The notes beneath the pieces are model-generated. The model did not search any database and was not told the origin of the DNA. It saw only the letters and a list, made by a program, of their open reading frames with translations. A DNA stretch of 64,000 bases from Saposhnikovia divaricata (taxonomy: Eukaryota; Streptophyta; Magnoliopsida; Apiales; Apiaceae). The stretch is taken from the NCBI GenBank assembly GCA_036435485.1, contig CM071600.1, forward strand, positions 52,697,546 to 52,761,545, given 5' to 3'. The translations under genes were made by a program, and so were the position numbers. Positions within the stretch are counted from its first letter, which is position 1. Each line of letters begins with the position of its first letter. Of the stretch, positions 45,099 through 56,164 are shown one piece after another.

Positions 45099-45914
45099 TT
45101 TGAGCTGAAGCCATGTTCGCAACTGATTCAGAGAATTGCATACAGGCTTAAGTGTTATCAATAGTTTTTGTGGCCTACTGGCATATTAGATTCTTTTTAT
45201 AATACCAACATATGTGGGAAGTCCTTGGAAGATGTCTTTTTTATTTTTTTAAAGTCTGCAAGTTTTAATTCTATAGTTATCATATTTGGTATTGTGTTTT
45301 ACTTAGATCTCCTCTCGTTTGTTTTTCAACCTTTGTTTTCGTAGGCATTCCTTAAGTGTTACAATTTGGTTAGGATTAGTGTCAGATCAAGGTTGCTTGT
45401 CAAAATCATGATTTTTTAAAAGCAACCTGTTTGTTATGATGTTAATACCTATCTGTTGTCTGAAATCATATCAAATTTGTCCACAGCCACTACAGGGATC
45501 TCAGTATCATGTTACCATAAATATTTTATTTTGTTCCGTTGGTTTAAATCTTCATTTATTTATTAGTGGGAAGATCACACCTGCTCTGCTTAAAGGTCTT
45601 GCTTAAGCCACTTGCTAGTTATTTAATATAACCAAAAATATAAAAATAAAGTATATTATGAGACGACGTCTTGAAGCTTCTAGAATATTAAACGGTGTCG
45701 TAACTTAGAGTCTAAAACATTATCCTTGTACTTTAGTGAAACGACATCGTTGTAGTATTTAGATTAATAGTCTGAATTACGGGTGCTAGTTTGATCCTAA
45801 CAGTGTTGCATGTGTTTATATACGTATTTTTTTGACAAGTATTGAATTTCCTTATTAACTACGAATCTGTTCCCATTACCTATGTATTTTAAATTTCCTC
45901 TATGTGTTAAGCAG

Positions 45915-46030
45915 ACTCCTATCTACATAGGAGACCTTGGTAGAGTTCCTTTCAAAGGCTACATGAACTGCAGTCGATTAGGTCCAGATGCCTGGTATGA
46001 AGGTTTTGATTTTGATTTAAAACCTGAGTA
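45915..46030 (+). pseudogene. Possible captured exon, gene not recognised
   Basis: After TTAAGCAG the frame reads TPIYIGDLGRVPFKGYMNCS and then RLGPDAWYEGFDFDLKPE for 38 codons, ending in TAA. The clean frame and acceptor suggest a genuine exon, but I do not recognise the protein. Confidence 0.4.
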
Positions 46031-46132
46031 ATTAGTTAATTCTCTACTCTGGTTCTTTAACATTTACGTAAATATCTTTATTTTTAATCATCCTGGTCCG
46101 GATTCAGTTGGCATCTTTGCTATTTCACATAG

Positions 46133-46902
46133 TTGCAATGGATTAGCGGCTAGAGGGATATAATTGCACTATCTTTGCATATGGTCAGAGTGGAACCGGA
46201 AAGACCTATACGATGCAAGGTGAAGGAAGAAAAGATGGGGTATGCTTGTTCATAAGAGTTGTGGAATAAAATAATTATAATTTATATGTGTTTGCTAAAT
46301 ATAGATGATGTAGTTAAGCCACTCTACTAAAACCTCTAAGACAGTCGGTAACTCAATATAGTAACTTAACATAGGTTTTATCTCTGTGTCTATGGCTTGG
46401 TCTTAATTTGCTTCTTTGTTTGTAGAAGGTAGGGATACATATGGATGCAGGGGTTATTCCGAGAGCTGTACAGCAAGTTTTTGACATCCTTGAAGCTCAG
46501 AAGGCTGACTACAGCATTAGAGTGTCATTTATAGAGCTCTACAATGAGGAGGTAACAGATCTTCTTACACCAAATGAGGGACTGAAATGCTCTGATGGCA
46601 GAATATAGAAGCCAGTAGCTCTTATGGAATATGGCAAAGGGGCTGTATTTGTAAAAGGCCTTGAGGAGGAGGTAGTATACAATGCAGATGAAATATTCAA
46701 TATATTGGAAAAAGGGACCGCAAGAAAGTACACTGCAGAGACAATTGTAAACAAACATAGTAACCGCTCTCACTCTTTATTTACTGTCACAATTCACATA
46801 AAGGAATGTAGTTCAAAAGGGGTTGAGCTTATAAAATGTGGAAAACTAAATCTTGTTGATCTTGCTGGTTCTGAGAATATATTCCGGTCTGGAGCAAAAG
46901 AG
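46133..46902 (+). pseudogene. Captured kinesin-5 motor-domain fragment (two exons)
   Basis: Exon one (to 46239, GATGGG|GTATGC) contains the nucleotide-binding P-loop FAYGQSGTGKTYTMQGEG. Exon two (about 46426-46902, donor AAGAG|GTATAA) contains MDAGVIPRAVQQVFDILE, SFIELYNEEVTDLL, switch I NKHSNRSHSLF and switch II LNLVDLAGSEN. This is the ATPase core of a kinesin, closest in my judgement to plant kinesin-5 (the spindle motor that crosslinks antiparallel microtubules) from VIPRAV and the IHIKE...GEELIKCGK-like region. TAG at 46606-46608 interrupts the frame. The microtubule-binding remainder and N-terminus are missing. Confidence 0.85.
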
Positions 46903-47276
46903 GTATAAACTGTTAAATACCAAGATATTCCTCTCCCACAAACGTGGTTTCTGATAATAAATACTTGATCAATGATCAGTGTATTTAATAGCAGTCCTTT
47001 TATTTAATGATAGTTCATCGGATATCTAACTTTTCATCTGTTGAGATTCATATTAGTTGTATACATCTTGTTCTTTCACTTTACAGGGTGAAGCATGAGA
47101 CTTCGACTTAAAAAGAGCATCTTAACTTTTGAAAAATGAATGCTTCCTGCTACATTATGTTGTACTAGCTGATTTACCTTCTAGTCCCATTTTTTAATTT
47201 CTATGTACACTTCCAAAGGAAGATAACTTATGCATTCTTTTCATTGTTTTGGAAGTTAATATATGCTTTTTTTTTT

Positions 47277-47457
47277 AACATGGAAACCCGCAGCCGCTAC
47301 CCTTCGGGTGCGCTCTGGGTAAACCCATGGGCTCACGCAATAGCATGCAAACCACGTGATCCAAGGCAAACCGCACAAGTGCGACAGGCTCTGCCCCAGG
47401 ATGGCATAATCACAAATCCGCCTCCCATGGGAGTCGAACCTGTGACCAAGAGGTGAG
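47277..47457 (-). mobile_element. tRNA-related SINE (about 180 bp)
   Basis: On the minus strand the polymerase III B box GGTTCGACTCC (47430-47440 in reverse) is perfect, with an A-box-like stretch upstream (GCCATCTCACCTCTTGG), a GC-rich body, and an A-tail (T-run 47267-47276 on the plus strand). It lies inside intron-like sequence between the captured kinesin exons, so it arrived either with the host gene or after capture. Confidence 0.75.
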
Positions 47458-47521
47458 ATGGCCTCTCTTTAACTTTCATTGTATATACAGGGACCTTGCT
47501 TTCTAACTTAATTCTATATAG

Positions 47522-47581
47522 GAAATGGCTGAGAAATTAGAGCGCATGGAGGTTGATTTAGAGTTTATAGACAAGGTGAAG
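47522..47581 (+). pseudogene. Captured kinesin-5 exon (post-motor coiled coil)
   Basis: ATATAG|GAAATGGCTGAG opens an exon reading EMAEKLERMEVDLEFIDKVK and ends AAG|GTTTGT. The EMAEKIERME pattern fits the start of the kinesin-5 stalk. It keeps the correct order after the motor exons, with some exons between lost. Confidence 0.6.
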
Positions 47582-48777
47582 GTTTGTGTCATCTTCTTAT
47601 AGTCATTGCAGCTTCAAAAATCCCATTCTAGTCTATACAATAGTGCTGAGAACCAAATTACTTTGTGTGTAGTCAACAGACATCTTAAAAGATAATCTTT
47701 AGAGGGTTCAGGTATCCAAATATCAAAATCACAATTATGACATGATAGCAACTAATGGACCAGTGACCAGTTGTTGATTCTTGTAACAATATTCTTTGAA
47801 CCTGTTTCCGTGCTAGAATCCTGAATGAGTTTCTGTTTGAGTCCACTATTATGACATGATAGCAACTATCCCTATCTTTCTTCTAGTTACACATCCAAAA
47901 AGTATTTGAGAAGGTAAGTATATGCTAATCCTTTCTTGATTTTTCACTTACAGGAAGTACTTGATGGTCATGAGTTCGCCAAAGGCGATGCTTCATCAAC
48001 ATGGGGTTCTGTTCGAGCATCACTGGGATGTACATTTGACTAGTAGATACTTGATGGTTCTTACTTCAAATTAAATAGCGAATAAGTATAAAAAATTAGT
48101 AGTAGATTGATTCGGATTGGTATGGATGTTTTGTATTAAGGTACACATGAATGTTTGGATTATGATGGTTTGAATGATAGTGCTTGAATGTTTGGATTAT
48201 AGTTGTCAATGACATTTGAGTAATTTTTGGTTATTTTTGTTTTTCTATGCATCATTTCTGTACTATAGCTGTTTGCACATCGTTCATCTTTATAAAAAAC
48301 TGTTATATTAGTAGTCTTAAACATCAGCTGAAAATGATGTCTGAGGGACCTCAGACATCGGTTTTAAAAATAGGTAACCAATGCAATAGATATCTTCAGC
48401 ATCGTCTAAAACTGATGTCTATGATCACATTATACATCGGTTTTCTTTATATTTACCGATGTTAATAAAGGCTTAGACATCAATATTTGGAAAAAAACAG
48501 ATGTCTATGTCGAATTATTCTATGTTTGCTATATGTTAAATAACATCTAAGACCTCTAATATAACAATTGAAAAGTTAACCTCATGCAGTTAACCCAAGA
48601 AGACAGTACATAAACATCAGAAATATATTTAAAACTGATGTGTTATATGCTACTAGACATCGGCCAGAAATCGATGTCTAAACTTTCGACTTTAGACATC
48701 ACCGACAAAGACATCGGTCAGGATTTTTCAAAGACATCGGCCAGAAATCGATGTCTATCAGCGTTTTTTTAGTAGTG

Positions 48778-49275
48778 CTGGTTCCACATGACGATCATAT
48801 ACCATTTTTATGAATAGAACAATGACGAAAAGAAAGAATAAGGAACCAATGAGGCAAACAATAATGGCGAGCACGAGTGATTGCGATGGTACCACATATG
48901 TTTCTGTAATAAAAGTCGACATCATTGCCATAATAGAAACAATGTTGAATCCAGTTGATGCAACATTGAGTTTTGACAATTAGCCATGATCTTCATATAT
49001 ACAAAGAACATGTTGACAGTAGCAAAGCTTATGCATCTGATACCATGAATGCATCGAAATATGTATTTCTAGAAAGAAGCACAATTCCTTGATCCAGTCT
49101 CCACACCAGGCATCGTAAATCATACTATGAAAGTTAATGTATAGTTATAAGTGCAGTAACTATTATCTTATCTGTGTATTGGGAATCTTTTAATACCTTT
49201 CTAGATCTTTTTTCATCCGTCCTTGCTTTGCATCCATTAATTATTTCTTATGATCATTGAATAAATTGAAGTGGT
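48778..49275 (-). pseudogene. Decayed ACD6-like paralogue, C-terminal PGG exon
   Basis: The minus strand reads MSKLNVASTGFNIVSIMAMM, then LAIIVCLIGSLFFLFVIVLF and MVYDRHVEP, closely matching the last two membrane segments of the gene at 13778-16644. Further upstream (48990-49275) the match continues through the AFNAFM, PGG and LERYKK regions but with deletions and stops (the PGG motif region is garbled near 49100). The coding end has been cut by the hAT-type MITE and CACTA element, whose left flank at 42960-43040 carries the rest of this locus. Confidence 0.85.
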
Positions 49276-49309
49276 TCTTAATGATGTAGCCAGATGTAAT
49301 TTGCCTTCC

Positions 49310-49545
49310 GAAAATGTTGGTTGTTTTCAAGCTTTTATTAGGCAAGCTACTGGTTCAATGCGATAGTGCCTTACACTTAGCATTCCTTAATGGTAACGTG
49401 GATATTGCTATAAGCTCTCATAGAGGCTGATCCACATATCAAACATATTCGAAACCATGAAGGTAAACTCCAATCTACTTATGATCCTGTCAGTTGTACG
49501 ACTGCTTTGCATGCTTCTATTTTTAATATCCACCAAGGTATGTAG
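49310..49545 (+). pseudogene. Ankyrin exon fragment in opposite orientation
   Basis: The plus strand reads ALHLAFLNGNVDIAI, then after a shift ALIEADPHIKHIRNHEGKLQ and TTALHASIFNIHQG, ending ACCAAG|GTATG. This is the end of exon 1 of an ACD6-like gene (compare TTALHAAILNVHKG in the intact gene, with the same donor). It points the other way from the C-terminal fragment beside it, so the locus has been inverted or holds two paralogues. A short minus-strand piece near 49690-49760 (ATLEMEEDVL) resembles the N-terminus. Confidence 0.7.
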
Positions 49546-49879
49546 TATTTAGGTATGCAACAATTTTAGTACGCCTTGAGAATCCTTTTTGTAATACGTA
49601 TTTATCTAATTATCACCCGTAACCAAACTAGAAAATTATATCAATACTAAAGGTAAAGTGCAAACTAGCAAATTATATCAATATTGAAAGGTGAAGTGCA
49701 AGTACGTCTTCTTCCATCTCCAATGTAGCTCTCCAACAATGTCATTGGGAAACCAATGGGCAACTGAATGAGTATTTTTCAATCCAATTTATCAGACTCT
49801 TGTTATAATTGAGAGTTCTAAAATTAATTATTTTAATTCAAATTTTCAGTACTCTCACTTTAATTACAAGTCTGAAAAT

Positions 49880-50400
49880 GTGCATTTGAAGTTGAAAATG
49901 TTGACCAATTCATTCATTTCACACAATTATCAAAAGTTTGTCCAACAAATATTCCCGACTTGGACATCCGACCCACTTTTGATCAATGGGCTCATGACAG
50001 TGGCCAGCAATCAAGAAATTCTTCAATGTTCATATGTCGTTCCTCTAACCCCAATTGCTTCCGCATTGAACCTTTTGAAGTAAGCATGTAGAGTCTCTCC
50101 TTTACGTTGATTTACATTGGCAAGAGTGGTAACTGAAGGAGCATACTTCACCCTAACTTGAAATTGTGTTAGAAACATCTTCTGCATTTGATCCCAAGAG
50201 ACAATCGTTTCTGAGCCCAACTTTTGAAACCACTGCTGAGCACTTTCCCTAAAAGTTGTAGCCAAAAAACCTGCACCAGACAAGTGGAGGGATTTGAAAT
50301 ACATCCATCTTAATATTAAACCTTACCAGAAACTCTCATGGATCAGAATTCCCATGATAGACCAAATCCGTGTTCAGGTTTTTGAATCCTGCGATGAGGG
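49880..50400 (-). pseudogene. Ty3/gypsy gag fragment
   Basis: The minus strand reads MYFKSLHLSGAGFLATTFRE, SAQQWFQKLGSETIVSWDQM and ETLHAYFKRFNAEAIGV, the core of the plant retrotransposon gag family (compare AQRWYSRL and LRDYLKRFTKETL in the Tat element). About 94 codons are open, with weaker matches on both sides to about 49880 and 50400. No LTR is nearby, so it is an isolated fragment, possibly moved with the adjoining ankyrin pieces. Confidence 0.75.
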
Positions 50401-50579
50401 GAAGATCTCTGGTTGCTGTTGAGAATGGTGATGAGATCTATGCCGAGAAAACGTTAGCTCCACTTTCAAAGTGCGCTAGGAGCTTTCTTATGTCAACCAC
50501 ACTAACCGCGCCTAGTCCTGGAATGGCATGCACAATTAATTTGAGTGTCTTAAAAATATTATATGGTCGTATTTTCTAA

Positions 50580-51481
50580 GTTAATGGCAAGCAAGCTGTC
50601 TTCCCACGTTAAGTGGTCAAGGTTATGTCTAAGTAGTTTTATTTATGGTGATTTAGTACCCGATTTTAGCTTTCCTTTATCTTTTTAGTGCTCATCTATT
50701 ATTGGAAGACCTCACTCATCTAATGTCTTCTAAGGAATGATTGCTAATATATTTGCTTGCAAGATACACTTATTTTAATGTTGATATTACGAAGTGTCAT
50801 GAAATCAAACTTAAATGCTTGGGACATAGATCATTTATGTATGATGTAAGGTTGTTGCAGGATGCAAACAGATATTTCATATAAAAAGTAGAAATTTTAT
50901 AACATTCTATTTTATACAAATATTTTACTTTTGCTATAAAGTTTATAAAAATAAAGCAAACGACATTTTAATAGACACGTTTGAAAAAACAAAATAAAAA
51001 AACAATATTCGATGAATATGTCATTATTTATGTTTTTAGAAACTTGAAGTCTACACCATGAACGGTCAAGACATATATTTCGTTAATATGTATGACATAA
51101 TATGCGGTGGTGCGATACAATACTGGATAATTGTTATAACATATATTTAATAATAATTGAGCTTACGATTTAACATATTAATAATATATTTAAATAGATA
51201 GTATTTAATTATATTTTGTGTGTAATACAAATTTATTGATATACATTATCGAAGTTTTTTATAATTTAAACGCGTCGAGGCGTCGTCGAGAAACCAATAT
51301 AATAAATAATTTTGAAACATCAACACATAAATTATACACACAAATTTACGTAACATTCTCTTTTTAATACTTCTTATATAATTATTACACAATATAAATA
51401 AACTTCACATTTTCTTTTAATTTTGTAATCATATTTATGTGGAATAAATATGATAAAAAAATCCCCAATATTTAAGTAACT
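50580..51481. other. AT-rich sequence, nothing recognised
   Basis: No ORF with family resemblance and no terminal repeats found. Confidence 0.5.
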
Positions 51482-52060
51482 CACTACAAGAAAAACGCAA
51501 ACAAACGATAATGATCAGACAACGCTCAGACAAAAAAGTGTTGTCCGAATTTAACAGACAACTGTTTATTTTTAGACTCGAAAAAGTGTCGTCTGAGCCA
51601 CTGTTATACAACTGTTTTTAAACCGTTGTCTAAAAAACTTAATCAGACAACACTTTTTAACTGTCGTGTTGTGCAAAGTAATAGCTTCATACAATGGTTT
51701 AAAAAATAGTTGTCTGAATAAACTTGAGACAACGTTGCAAGAAACCGTTGTTGAAATCAGACAAGTGTTTTCTGCTCTCTGTTATGTAAAACGTCTTCAA
51801 ACAACGGTATGATATTGTGTTGTCAGAATGATTTTATCAGACAACGTATTTTAGATTGTTGTGTTGTGCAAAGCAATAACTATAAACAACGGTTTATTAA
51901 AGTGTTGTTTGAATAGGCTTCAGACAAGTTTCCAAGAAACTGTTGTTGAAATATGACTCAATTAGACAAGTCTTTATGTTGTGTTGTCTGATCATTAGAC
52001 AAACATGTGTTTTTCTTTAAAAACCGTTGTCTGATGTGCAGGAATTTTTTTTTTTTTTGT
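51482..52060. mobile_element. CACTA-type MITE with CACTACAAGAAAAA terminus
   Basis: It starts CACTACAAGAAAAACGC and contains many copies of CAGACAAC/GTTGTCTGA in both orientations (51510-52035), the subterminal repeat expected of a CACTA element. The right end is degenerate (poly-T followed by GTGGG instead of CTTGTAGTG), so no 3-bp duplication can be shown. A different subfamily from the element at 43462. Non-coding. Confidence 0.75.
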
Positions 52061-52644
52061 GGGAAATAATGAGAAAATTGAATTAGATTTTGTGAGAAAT
52101 AATAAAATAATCAGACTTCAATCAACTAATTACATTTATTAAATAATTAAATCAATTAACCATTAATTGAAATTAATTAAACTAATTAAAGTATTTAATT
52201 CTAAATTATTTTTAAAATTAAGTAAGGTAAATAAGTAGATAAATAAAATGTATTTTAACTTTAAATATTAAAATAATAAATTCATCAAACAATTATGAAT
52301 TTAACTTCAATTTTCAAAACAATTTTCAGATTTTAAAAGAAATTTAAATCTTTAAAACTTAATAAAAGAACCAAAATTATCAAAAGTAATTAATATTTTG
52401 CCAAAGACCCAAAAGAGGCTAAGGTAACACCTTAGCTGGGTTAGTTTTGTTCCAAGTTGCCTTTGGAGTCTAAGGTAACACGTCGACATGCCTAAGCTAA
52501 CATAACCATATTTGTTACAAAAGACCTATACAGCAACATACTAAGCATTCTATAGCAACACCAAATCTATGTTACAATAGATATTATAATTTTGCAAAAT
52601 TATTAATAAATTATGTGGGTCCAACATGTGGGCCCCACCAAAGT
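52061..52644. other. AT-rich flank, nothing recognised
   Basis: Contains two copies of TAAGGTAACACC/TAAGGTAACACG (about 52419 and 52481) and TGTTACAA words, possibly part of a small MITE, but I could not define termini. Confidence 0.4.
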
Positions 52645-55600
52645 TGTAACACCCCCAGATCCGGGGTCCGGGATCCGGTCGTTACGGTCTCTAATTCTGT
52701 CCAAAGTACTTGAACTTACTTCAACATACAATAAATTACATCTTTATGACCCAACACAACAATATAAAACTCACCCTTTATAGTCCCAGAGATGAAATCA
52801 GAGTAACAACCAAATTTTATTAAACACATTATGAGTTCTTACAATCCAAAAGAATTTCAATATGAATACATACTCTTTGCCATCCATTATCATAAGTCAT
52901 ACTAGACCATGTACTTGGTACTGAAAGAATAAATCTATCCTACCAATAGCTTTCTCTTCGGCTCTGGTAGTCTCATCGTCCTCGCCAGCGTCGAGTGCGC
53001 CTTGTGCGAGTCATCTGGACTAGCTGTTGTTGTGATATAATAATAAAGCAAGGGTGAGCAATAGCCCACCAACAATAATATATAACTGAATGATAATATA
53101 TAACAGTTCGAAATATCATTATTTCCATATGCCATACATTAACAAAGTTAGTGCCAGTATAATATAAAGGATGAAGTTACAGGGTAACTTAAAGTATTTA
53201 TTTTGTGGAAATATCTGCTAAGTCAAAATAAACAAGATATTATCATTTATCATATAAAGAGGAACTTGCAAGGAAAATATTGAAATTCCAGTTATTAACA
53301 TTTTTCGAAGTCCTACAACCTGAAAGAAGTCTCTTCGATACGTGTTGCGGAAGACACCGTCAACCTGAAAGAAGTCTCTTCGATACGTGCTGCAGGGTAT
53401 TCCCAATTTGGGAGATGAACCAATACTGGAGTTATCACGCGCCAGCTGTCCCACTCCCTGATGATCAGTCGGGGATGGTACAGCCCAACATAGTTTACTA
53501 CCGGTAGAAGGAAGAACTGACGGGTCCACTTGTCGATTGCCTTTAATAGTAACTCCCTGGCCAATGGTTAGGCCTTGTGATGGACTGCGCGACTCGGCCT
53601 CTTACACACGACTCCTAGTTCGAATAAATCCACAGCATTGAAACGTAGAGTTTGTCCTCCCTTCCCCAAGTGAAATACTTGTTAATAAGACTCCACAAAG
53701 TAGTCGTATCTAGTTGGAAAGGAAAATTCACCAACATTTCCCAAGCTTTTGCTTGTTAATGGATATCAATTTGTTCCAACAATCTTACCCCTCGAATGAT
53801 GAGAAGGTACACACAGAATTAATGAGTCCATAGCAACCAAGTTGCGAGTGAAAAGGATAAATTATGAGATTTATGACCGGGAAGTCTACAAGATAAATAA
53901 CATTGCTCAAGTAGGTTCCCCTATAACATGGAAGTTTGAGCGAGCATTTAAATCCTTTTAAGATAGATTTAAATGAAAAATAAAGAGTTGGGAACCTTTC
54001 CTTGATAAAATAGTCGTAAAAAGACTCCGAAATATTTTACATAATATCTGGAGGTGACAGATAATCTCCGACTAATATAAATCATTTTAAAAAGAATTTA
54101 AAAGAATTAAATAAATATTCCAAGAATATTTATTAACTCAATAATAATTACGGAATATTATTAAATCATAATATTACTCGTAAGTAATCCTCGAATGAAT
54201 ATATGGAATTATTTACTAAATAAATCCCTCCTTAAATGAATATTCAAAATAATATTCATTAAATAATTAAACTCCAATAAATATTTAAAATAATATTCAA
54301 TAAATAAGTCAAACCTTAAATGAATATTTGAAAATAATATTCATTTAATAAATAATCTTCTAAATGAATATCCTAATAATATTCATTTAGTAATCAAAAC
54401 TTTAAAGGAATAATCGAAATAATATTCCTTAAGTAAATAGAACTTCCAATGAATATTTTAAAATAATATTCATCAAGTACATAAAACCTTAAATTAATAT
54501 TCGAAAGTAATATTCATTTAATAAATAACATTCTAATGAATATCAAAATAATATTCATTAAATAATCAACTCTAAATGAATATCTGAAACTAACGTTCAT
54601 TTAATATCTCTCGACCGAGATAATACTCAAATAACATTCCTCGAAACATTTCCAAGTAATTGATACTTTATGGAAATATAAATAATGTTTAATAATAACA
54701 TTCCTCAAGATAAATAATAATCTGCCGTTGGAATCCCTCCTGGTTTCCACGACTATCTATATATCTCAAAATACCGACTCCCGGTCTATATTTAAGAATG
54801 AATATCATATGCCCTTCGCTAAGGGTCTTATCAAAACAATCCGGCTTATAACTGATAATTCGTATCTAGTCTATAAACCAATATCAATTCAGGGAACAGG
54901 TATCATAATATAATTTGACAATAGGCATGCATGCTATGACATATGTAAAATGGCATTCCCATATATATATATATTATCACAACAGGTTCAAAGTTTTGTA
55001 CACTTGCCTGGTAATCGGGTGTGGGTGGAGATAGCGTGTCCTGGGTCTGCTCGATGATCTATAAACAATCAGAACATTCGAGATTAACCACTTAACACGT
55101 TTTAAAAGTCTAGGTATAAACTTCACTTAAATCGAAACACGTTTTCGAATTATCTCGTTATACACCTTTTAGTGTTATTACTGATATGATCCGACATTTG
55201 TTCGTTATTACGACCTGTCATCATACCCACACTCGGTATATACTTAAGTCGTATAAGTTCTAAAGTCGATCGATTACGAACATTGATTATACCTCGAGTT
55301 TTATCGTTCATTTTCTAAGTGTTTTACCAAAGTTATAACCAAGCGGGTTTTTAGGGGTTCGTTCGCGTTTAACTTTGATTCCAACATTTTTATAAAATCG
55401 GAAAATGATCCGTTTGATATGTGGTTTTCTTTCATACCTTCCTTATTACCCCTAGTATTTATTTACCAAGATTTGCCACTGAGTAACATGCCTTATGAGG
55501 GTTCAATTAAAGTTACGAACTTTTACTTACGGTTTCGAACCAATTTTAGTAATTTGACCATAATTCCTAAACCGTAAGTCAGAATGTTTCGATTCTTGCG

Positions 55601-56164
55601 CCAAAACGATCTATGGCTCGAGATCTACAAGGACCAGTCATAATATTATCAAGGTCAGGAATTAATATTTACTATCATGCTCGGTTTCTAAGTGTTAACA
55701 AAAATTCGGCATTACGACGGCTATATATCGAACGTTCTAAAAATCATAACAATTCAACCAAGCCACACCGGGCAAACCAAACATCTTACATTCATGATAT
55801 ACACCTCATAAGTCCAGGAACATCTCAACTCATCCTCTTAATCATTATATGGCTAAATGAACTAAATCAACTACATAATCATGCTTATATGCTTAAAACC
55901 ACATCATCATCAAAACTAATCCAATAATCACAAAAACTCAAAATAAGTTCTAGGGTTTCTTAAGAGTTATACCTTCCCTGGAGTATCCTAATACATTACT
56001 AAGCCTTGGTTTGTCCTTGTATAGCCTTAGGATTGCCTAGATCATCCGAACAAAACAAGAAATCAAAGTTAGTTCATGAAGGTTGTTATTCATTATTTCA
56101 AAGATCTGCAAAAATAATCATAATTATATTCAATACTATTTGATCGCAATCTCAGGTGTCAACA
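52645..56164 (-). repeat. 3' LTR (about 3.5 kb)
   Basis: In minus orientation it starts TGTTGACACC (56164) and ends GGGTGTTACA (52645). The start is set only by the TG...CA rule and its partial symmetry with the end, because the matching 5' LTR end lies outside the window. It includes a 45-bp head-to-tail duplication (CCTGAAAGAAGTCTCTTCGA at 53319 and 53364), present also in the 5' LTR but not in the copy at 1-2965. Confidence 0.7.

Larger units (their letters stand above)
43462..48777 (+). mobile_element. Gene-capturing CACTA (En/Spm) element, 5.3 kb
   Basis: It begins CACTACTAAAAA and ends TTTTTTTAGTAGTG, with the 3-bp duplication CTG on both sides (43459-43461 and 48778-48780). Subterminal repeats of ACATCGG/CCGATGT crowd both ends (43490-43680 and 48290-48760), as expected for CACTA transposase binding. 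I see no transposase. Instead it holds exon-intron pieces of at least three unrelated host genes (unrecognised conserved gene 44648-44955, R2R3-MYB 44990-45098, kinesin-5 46133-47581), a fourth possible exon (45915-46030) and a SINE. The retained introns show capture at DNA level. Confidence 0.92.

Noticed and set aside
46525..46773. Minus-strand ORFs over the kinesin fragment
   Set aside because: Shadows of the plus-strand kinesin exon, which has clear motor motifs.
48758..48780. ORF of the ankyrin pseudogene running into the CACTA end as an exon fusion
   Set aside because: The last codons (ALLKKR) are the transposon terminus, not protein-coding sequence.
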